From assembly GCA_902984215.1 (NCBI GenBank), contig CADWAF010001105.1, positions 1 through 26,048 of the forward strand: a stretch of DNA of 26,048 nt, in the 5' to 3' direction. Shown one piece after another: positions 26,017 to 26,048 of this stretch (its first letter is position 1; each line of letters begins with the position of its first letter). A program made the translations under genes and the position numbers. The notes beneath the pieces are model-generated. The model was not told the DNA's origin. It did no database searches and was given only the letters and a program-made list of their open reading frames with translations. Source of the DNA: Willaertia magna (lineage: Eukaryota; Heterolobosea; Eutetramitea; Acrasida; Naegleriidae).

Positions 26017-26048
26017 CAGTTTTTAACAAATTTAATTTATTTTTTTAA

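Larger units (their letters stand above)
24344..26048. other. Gene-free AT-rich region upstream of the SECISBP2-like gene
   Basis: 1.7 kb with almost only A and T after about 24440. It contains no intact gene, tRNA or rRNA that I can recognise. The first 100 bases serve as promoter and leader of the SECISBP2-like gene. Beyond that it holds a long imperfect hairpin, a 20-bp tandem repeat and five copies of a 12-bp palindrome, all listed separately. It resembles the AT-rich spacer at 1238-3222 in composition. Confidence 0.7.

Overview
This window comes from an AT-rich eukaryotic nuclear genome. It holds beta-tubulin, a SAC1 lipid phosphatase, BTB and FHA proteins, short GT..AG introns (43-78 bp), Asn/Gln-rich low-complexity stretches and the standard genetic code. 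The giant surface protein carries EGF-like repeats of the 'CxGI..VCSGRGxC..C.C..G..G..C' style, and there is a SECIS-binding protein. Together these fit a free-living amoeboid protist best. My first guess is a heterolobosean (Naegleria relative), with an amoebozoan such as a dictyostelid as the alternative. This is inference from protein style, not from a marker comparison.

Layout. (1) 1-737, plus strand: 3' end of a SAC1 phosphoinositide phosphatase gene with two small introns. (2) 738-3632: 2.9 kb without protein genes. It contains two inverted copies of a 5S rRNA unit (804-1237 and 3223-3453) around about 2 kb of extremely AT-rich DNA. The left 5S gene is split by a 121-bp insertion flanked by an 8-bp direct repeat; the right one has lost 74 internal bases. 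(3) 3633-5364, plus strand: intronless beta-tubulin and a small two-helix membrane protein. (4) 5388-24343, minus strand: six genes in a row. In order of decreasing coordinate they are a SECISBP2-like L7Ae-domain protein, a 2790-residue surface protein (beta-helix, Ser/Thr stalk, EGF, TIG, one membrane span), a SMARCAL1/ZRANB3-type SNF2 translocase with two GRF zinc fingers, a BTB/BACK/discoidin-like protein, a three-exon START-like lipid-binding protein, and an FHA plus coiled-coil protein. (5) 24344-26048: gene-free AT-rich DNA with a repeated 12-bp palindrome, an imperfect long hairpin and a short tandem repeat.

The genes do not form one pathway. They are ordinary tandem eukaryotic genes with short spacers, and several stop codons lie inside the AATAAA poly(A) signal, so 3' UTRs should be very short. 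The SNF2 and FHA proteins may both serve genome maintenance, and the SECISBP2-like gene implies that the organism makes selenoproteins. The most unusual DNA is the inverted, interrupted 5S rRNA island. The most unusual protein is the giant beta-helix/EGF/TIG surface molecule.
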